In this document: piece by piece, positions 61,501 to 64,000 of the stretch
How the letters are laid out: every line of letters starts with the position of its first letter
Numbering within the stretch: position 1 is the stretch's first letter
DNA from: Selenomonadaceae bacterium
Lineage (GTDB): Bacteria > Bacillota > Negativicutes > Selenomonadales > Selenomonadaceae
Direction of reading: 5' to 3'
DNA length: 64,000 bases
Assembly: GCA_017527075.1 (NCBI GenBank)
Contig: JAFXQM010000018.1
Coordinates: 79,537 to 143,536, forward strand
The notes under the pieces: model-generated
Told to the model about the DNA's origin: nothing
Seen by the model: only the letters and a program-made list of their open reading frames with translations
Database searches by the model: none
Position numbers and translations under genes: made by a program

Positions 61501-64000
61501 TGTCGAGGAGTCCGACGCCCGTCATCTTGTAAGTCGTGCCGTTGACGGTGAATTCTTCGCCGGTATTCAAATCGCCGACGAAAATTCCCGAATCATCAAT
61601 GCCAACTGTCATGGAGCCTGAAGTGGTGGTTATGACATTTTCGCCGACGGTGATTGGGATTTCATTTGTGGCGAGCAAAGTCCCCGCGGTGAGATTAATT
61701 GAATCGACGTTATTAATGTTCACGGTATCGGTCGCGTCGATTGTAAACGCTTTGCTGGTTTCAACCGAAAATTCGGTTTCGTTCGCGGAGAGGGTGGAGC
61801 CTTGGCACTCAGCCGGCAGAGTAACTTTCACGCCGTCAATATGAACACTCGCGGGAATTTCTTCGCCGAGCGTCAGCGTGAAGTCGTCGCCAGATTTTGT
61901 CAGCGCGCCATAAAGCTTGCAGTCCTTTTTATCTTCCGTGATGTCCACAATCAACGATTCGGGCGTTTCAGAATTAATCGTGAGTTTTCCGCCGTCCGCT
62001 TGGGTGGTAGACTGCCATTTTTCCCCCGTCAAATCTGCCACGTCAACTTCTTTTTCCACTTCGACGTTGAGCAGGTTATCGGAAGTGGAGAAGAGCCCGA
62101 TTGAAGTTTTTACATAATCCTTGCCGAAGGTGAACGCGTCGTTATTATTCAAACCTTCGATGTGGTTGAACTTTCCATCGGCGGCCGTCGCACGGATTGC
62201 CCCGTTCGTCACCGTGAGCGGATTATCATCACTGGTCGCTTGAGCCGTCGGGTTCGTCGCGTTCAAAGTGATTGTGCCGCTCTGCAAGGTGGAAGAAGTC
62301 GCCGTGGCGTCGAGGACAATATCACCCCGTCCCGCGAAGGTCGCGCCATTAACCGTGGTCGTGCCGCTGGCGTTTATCGTCGCTTCAAAATCCAAAGTCA
62401 AAGTCCTGCCCGAACCGAGCGTGATTGAATTTATTCCGCCGTTGACCGTCTTCAAATCGAGTGCGTCGCCGTCGAAAGTCAGCGTCGCCATGTGAGTGGT
62501 CGGAGCCGTCACACTATCGAAAACCAAGGCGTCGGTGGTTTCATCCGTGAGGTCGAGGCTTGAGCCGTCCGCCTGAATAATCCGCTGGAAAGTTTCACCC
62601 AAATAATAAATCGGAGTGGTCGAAGCGCGCAGCCGGTTATTGGTCGTGTCGAGGAGTCCGACGCCCGTCATTTTATAAGTCGTGCCGTTGACGGTGAATT
62701 CTTCGCCCGTATTCAAATCGCCGACAAAAATTCCTGCGTCGTCGATACCAACCGTCATCGTGCCCGAAGTGGTGGTTATGACATTTTCGCCGACGGTTAT
62801 CGGGATTTCATTCGTGGCGAGCAAAGTCCCCGCGGTGAGGTTAATTGAATTAACGTTATTAATGTTCACGGTATCGGTCGCGTCAATCGTGAACGCTTTG
62901 CTTGCCGTGACCGAGAATTCAGCGTCGTTAGCGGAGAGGGTGGAAGATTGGCACTCAGCCGGCAATGTAACTTTCACGCCGTCGAGGTGTACACTCGCGG
63001 GAATTTCTTCGCCGAGCGTCAGCGTGAAGTCGTCGCCCGTCTTGGTCAGCGCGCCGTAAAGTTTGCAGTCCTTTTTATCTTCCGTGATATCGACAACCAA
63101 CGATTCGGGCGTTTCAGAATTAATCGTGAGTTTTCCGCCGTCCGCTTGGGTGGTAGACTGCCACTTCTCGCCCGTCAAATCTGCCACGTCAACTTCTTTT
63201 TCCACTTCCACGTTGAGCAATTTATCGGAGGTCGAGAAGAGCCCGATTGAAGTTTTTACATAATCCTTGCCGAAGGTAAAGGCGTCATTATTATTCAAAC
63301 CTTCGATGTGATTGAACTTTCCGTCGGAGGCAGTCGCGCGAATTGCGCCGTTCGTCACGGTCAGCGGATTATCATCAGCGGTTGCTTGCGCGGAAGAGTT
63401 GGTTGCGTTCAAAGTGATTGTGCCGCTCTGCAAAGTGGAAGAATCAGCCGTTGCGTCGAGGACAATATCACCCCGTCCCGCGAAGGTTGCGCCGTTGACT
63501 GTCGTCGTGCCGCTGGCGTTGACGGTCGCGGGGAAATCCAAAGTCAAAGTCCTGCCCGAACCGAGAGTGATTGAATTTATTCCGCCATTGACCGTCTTCA
63601 AATCGAGTGCGTCGCCGTCGAAAGTCAGCGTCGCCATGTGCGTGGTCGGAGCCGTCACGCTGTCGAATACAAGCGCGTCCGTCGTCTCGTCCGTCAAATT
63701 CAAACTTGAGCCGTCAGCCGCAATGATTCGCTGGAAAGTCTCGCCGAGGTAATAAATCGGGGTGGTGGAGGCGCGGAGCCGATTGTTCGTCGTGTCGAGC
63801 AAGCCGACGCCCGTCATCTTGTAAGTCGTGCCATTGACGGTGAATTCCTCATCAACGCCCAAATCGCCGACAAAAATTCCTGCGTCGTCGATTCCAACCG
63901 TCATGGAGCCCGCCGTGGTAGTGATTACATTTTCGCCAATCGTTATCGGAATTTCATTCGTGGCGAGCAAAGTCCCCGCGGTGAGCGTGATTGAATCAAC
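52571..64000 (-). CDS. Giant RTX-like repeat exoprotein, N-terminus outside the window
   Basis: The frame is open to the window end, giving 3809 residues without the N-terminus. From the left edge of the protein in the window, four near-identical units of 382-383 residues (59374-63962) carry motifs such as TLTFDGDALDLKTVNGGIN, FVGDLNTGEEFTVNGTTYKMTGVG and GVKVTLPAECQGSTLSAN. Shorter, diverged units follow (57300-59370), then a varied region, then the C-terminal quarter with calcium-binding-type RTX pieces (GGSGDDTILGGGGDYIDGG, ILAGGENDNLIIGGTGSNS, LVGGAGQNTFFFGAGEGHD). The protein is very rich in Thr, Asp, Asn and Gly and has almost no cysteine. It is probably exported by a type I system (none in the window) and displayed as a beta-solenoid adhesin, perhaps heptosylated by the neighbouring enzymes. 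Confidence 0.85.
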   Translation of the reverse strand, partial: VDSITLTAGTLLATNEIPITIGENVITTTAGSMTVGIDDAGIFVGDLGVDEEFTVNGTTYKMTGVGLLDTTNNRLRASTTPIYYLGETFQRIIAADGSSLNLTDETTDALVFDSVTAPTTHMATLTFDGDALDLKTVNGGINSITLGSGRTLTLDFPATVNASGTTTVNGATFAGRGDIVLDATADSSTLQSGTITLNATNSSAQATADDNPLTVTNGAIRATASDGKFNHIEGLNNNDAFTFGKDYVKTSIGLFSTSDKLLNVEVEKEVDVADLTGEKWQSTTQADGGKLTINSETPESLVVDITEDKKDCKLYGALTKTGDDFTLTLGEEIPASVHLDGVKVTLPAECQSSTLSANDAEFSVTASKAFTIDATDTVNINNVNSINLTAGTLLATNEIPITVGENVITTTSGTMTVGIDDAGIFVGDLNTGEEFTVNGTTYKMTGVGLLDTTNNRLRASTTPIYYLGETFQRIIQADGSSLDLTDETTDALVFDSVTAPTTHMATLTFDGDALDLKTVNGGINSITLGSGRTLTLDFEATINASGTTTVNGATFAGRGDIVLDATATSSTLQSGTITLNATNPTAQATSDDNPLTVTNGAIRATAADGKFNHIEGLNNNDAFTFGKDYVKTSIGLFSTSDNLLNVEVEKEVDVADLTGEKWQSTTQADGGKLTINSETPESLIVDITEDKKDCKLYGALTKSGDDFTLTLGEEIPASVHIDGVKVTLPAECQGSTLSANETEFSVETSKAFTIDATDTVNINNVDSINLTAGTLLATNEIPITVGENVITTTSGSMTVGIDDSGIFVGDLNTGEEFTVNGTTYKMTGVGLLDTTNNRLRASTTPIYYLGETFQRIIQADGSSLDLTDETTDALVFDSVTAPTTHMATLTFDGDALDLKTVNGGINSITLGANRTLTLDFPAMINASGTTTVNGATFAGRGEIVLDATADSSTLQSGTITLNSTNSSAQATNDDNALNFVSGNGIRATASAGKFTNISALNNNDAFTFGKDYVKTSIGLFSTSDKLLNVEVEKEVDVADLTGEKWQATTQADGGKLKINSETPESLVVDITEDKKDCKLYGALTKSGDDFTLTLGDEIPASVHLDGVKVTLPAECQGSTLSANETEFSVETSKNFTIDATDTVNISDVDSINLTAGTLAATNDIPVTIGENVITTTSGTMTVGIDDAGIFVGDLNTGEEFTVNGTTYKMTGVGLLDTTNNRLRPSTTPIYYLGEEFQRIIQADGSSLNLTDETTDALVFDSVTAPTTHMATLTFTGDALDLKTVNGGINSITLGSGRTLTLDFPATINASGTTTVNGATFAGRGDIVLDATATSSTLQSGMITLNATNPTAQATADDNPLTVTNGAIRATASDGKFNHIEGLNNNDAFTFGKNYVQTAIGLYSPDDKLLNVEVEKEVDVADLTGEKWQATTQATGGELTINSETPESLIVDITDDKKDCKLYGALTKTGDDFTLTLGDEIPASVHIDGVKVTLPAECKDSTLSANDAEFSVTASKAFTIDATDEVNITDVDSINLTAGTLKATNYIPITVGENTITTTGGELTVGVDRQGAFVGGLTLNDTFTIDDENFKLTSVGLLNLTNNRLRVATTDTYHLGEDFDRIIAASGGTLDLTDQTEDAIVCNSVDSPSVRMANLTVDDRGFILQNEDGGIDTVILGEGNTLTVDFPATVNASGTTTVNEVTFDGRGNLVIDADDDLATLRRGTITIRSGQTAQATLDDTALAVNAGTIRARAADGHFTDLAAVNNGDSFTFGGQTYTQSAVGLINGSTISEELAGGTVDLSKLDSAKWQNFFALSGGTLDLSGSISDAIILDSATAPTTKLADLTVSEHRINLRGGEGAAAIERVNVASGANLNVDFETQVTAPAGNVTVNSVNFNAASDVTLHSDGEGATLYTGSVTLNSSNPSVNFTDDSTALSVVNGSITASAFDGVLVAVGRLQARDSFSLDGSTYTQSAVGLINDDLISENLAGTTVEISDLRAADDWSAFIAPDGDTLDLTDATANALVLDNTTDPTIKLATLTVDIPTDADLPVNHFTLADNGTASDVINTVDIAADTNLDVDFITQITAPAGYVAANGQTYLGTTDLLLLSDGETSTLTTGTVTLAPGDTVNTTSDHSVTVHDGDGLSVTASDESIRLDALNLGDDFSVDGTRYRISEGGLVDTRGKLWKGTADYSDGLTLNALTRESNWTGMVVAKDGALSVDDDTLADGSSAAIVDDASNPTKVFGTIARDDGTYSITKDKANSLSSITLDSVSASVDNNLADATLTLITPDGAQTQLVVTASDKSSYFLADATGTYPTVDDVSSIELSGGTIQLLDGQTVTLADDASDYQIRAGNGTFHVLGETFTLDNLPDDSTVSFGVEDNSVSTVNEMPLNSTATIDGTTYTAPEDNAILRFDATDNEWYFHDYDYPEYQVTVDAKGNVLVMPGVRFSKVIASGRTLSDDGKINFAANINNTPVTVINQNKSALTVTDADDYTWTENFSQGSTAKFSGDGISADALTNVAGVSFNLQNTQSLTAGDTKVTATENNCEVGVGDKGTSLSVDKPAQISAPAGISLTLNAGDYSVNEVNFVTNGSTSATTITDGVKFDLAQSDTINYDDMTFSTDGTAAMDNSGGVSVTSGAVVTNTNDRAFTLEGDVLFDDRPFYSADASTVTIKPNGFDVGERNVRVLGDDDLYAVSLANDDVTNLDSVGSPDGVTVNGLYDATVQTDKVGSLTTDDKTFSYDKSSVTFGYNDGAIASIDGAKLIVGDFTSNVKVNGDDVQLIGDEQVSVVGTHNGVSKILMDREGTYTVNGKTYTISDDDDYAFRYSGGVVAGVESLENGSLVVNQDESGFTVSDDKITLSGNSEPVSLGIVDSHIESVSGADGSINGLGNATVYGITNATINNKPINVSGSDTLDAIVTDKVTTNLIGLTDGATVNSAPDMRITTAENGTFTFPDKAYTLNDTLDATFDFLTNSQSHVKGFDNYSGSISGGDASGKTLNGDTVNAIGDDLVIYTDGDKITDITGMEDGSEVNGDFGNATLRIPEGNSTINGIAYTLEGDEDGAYVSGNGSIISGVDKDATLAVGKGGVYDVNGKQITLQGGDSVTANYDGAYKIDPSDPPITEKTDAEKVLARGENPVYIPSTAGGSVDVDLSGENDLAVIDSPNVNAKVQTGAGGDSVVVRHGASADVELSDTGSTLIIPTAGRVTLENYNGDNAAVRTYDYSDIIGAVKSNDIKFGDGTMTLGDAIVTYDAAADRVGETSGNLYNAHGQRQAVGFTHTAGGTLDKSDSNDNWLLKGNYAESSDDTQKSGGSSITGGSGDDTILGGGGDYIDGGTGTNQIYLTDETLRRTSPTGATIVLNGGGSNVVHNFSEGFAGSDDNILIRNLTDATFGYGTDGLVLSGTNGRVTFENLPEDVYAHELKLTDGTATYNAAVAKENELIEVSNGNNADIFYGNAQGLSFSEYTGAVEMNLNESGGTLDGRAVQLNGINKVTGGAGLTTLIGSTGADTLEAGTGSASIWGNAGHDLLRGNTSADKQGATTFYYEPGDGRDTITNFDFMAGTSDVNADRVMIDDNSGVTSTYLRGNDVLIGINNSADDYLTLANAKGQSFRLNNDLIAKVDDVVQYDGFTNCYVGAANKSTMQVGAGFGDVEIWMSDDKLEYHGTMYDGEFGVLDASAADGRNILAGGENDNLIIGGTGSNSIWGGYTGSNDTLVGGAGQNTFFFGAGEGHDVIQGAHDGDLVSLEDIFYDDVIRADITEGGAYLEMADGSTLEIQSTANLDYRLADGSTYTINRATGEWNQK
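59374..64000 (-). repeat. Four long internal repeats of the giant gene
   Basis: The same landmark (GCGAGCAAAG or GCCGCCAAAG) occurs at 63963, 62817, 61671 and 60522, and in a diverged form near 59374, giving periods of 1146, 1146, 1149 and 1148 bp. The three outer units are nearly identical at DNA level. In-frame recombination between them would change the protein by steps of 382 residues. Confidence 0.9.

Overview
The window most likely comes from a Gram-positive lineage with an outer membrane, probably a Negativicute (Selenomonadales-like). Evidence: Kdo/LPS genes (kdsB, kdsA, kdsD) sit beside genes of Firmicutes type (class III fructose-bisphosphatase, AddB, ComF, and a dxs-tlyA-nadK run). 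This taxonomy is inferred from gene content only. No rRNA, tRNA, CRISPR array or transposase gene was seen.

Layout. 1-17 kb: a cut-off HNH endonuclease, a lipoprotein with a duplicated 3' end, leuS, comF, leuA, an F420-ligase-like protein, a GH84 glycosidase, a solo HicB-like protein, a membrane MutS-like ATPase, then the Kdo operon kdsB-(glycosyltransferase)-kdsA-kdsD. 17-25 kb: trkH, three tandem double-glycine-leader proteins plus a relic, fbp and addB. 25-36 kb: a class A PBP, a type IV pilus/pseudopilin cluster (pilT, a Sel1 protein, pilC, ftsE, four prepilin-like genes), and an ABC exporter whose two subunits are separated by a glycosyltransferase. 36-44.5 kb: nadK, tlyA, dxs, a secreted protein, a tiny RTX relic, a Uma2 nuclease, a flavodoxin unit and an Fe-S aldo/keto reductase. 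44.5-64 kb: five tandem genes resembling the TibC/Aah autotransporter O-heptosyltransferases (one killed by two stop codons), queE, queD, and a giant secreted repeat protein (more than 3,800 residues, cut by the window edge) with 382-residue repeats and an RTX-like C-terminus. The heptosyltransferases and the giant protein look like an enzyme set and its substrate.

The most striking undescribed structure is an intergenic repeat of about 210-240 bp. It has six copies between 4.9 and 38.1 kb, in both orientations, plus one degraded copy. Each copy folds into hairpins whose arms differ between copies but stay complementary. The loop of the largest hairpin can also pair with an upstream segment, again with covariation. 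This suggests a selected structured RNA or DNA element rather than passive repeats.

The region shows much local remodelling: 3'-end duplications (lipoprotein, leuS), frameshifted genes, heptamer-based hairpins that act as terminators, and a near-identical tract shared by two heptosyltransferase copies. Some frameshifts could be assembly errors.
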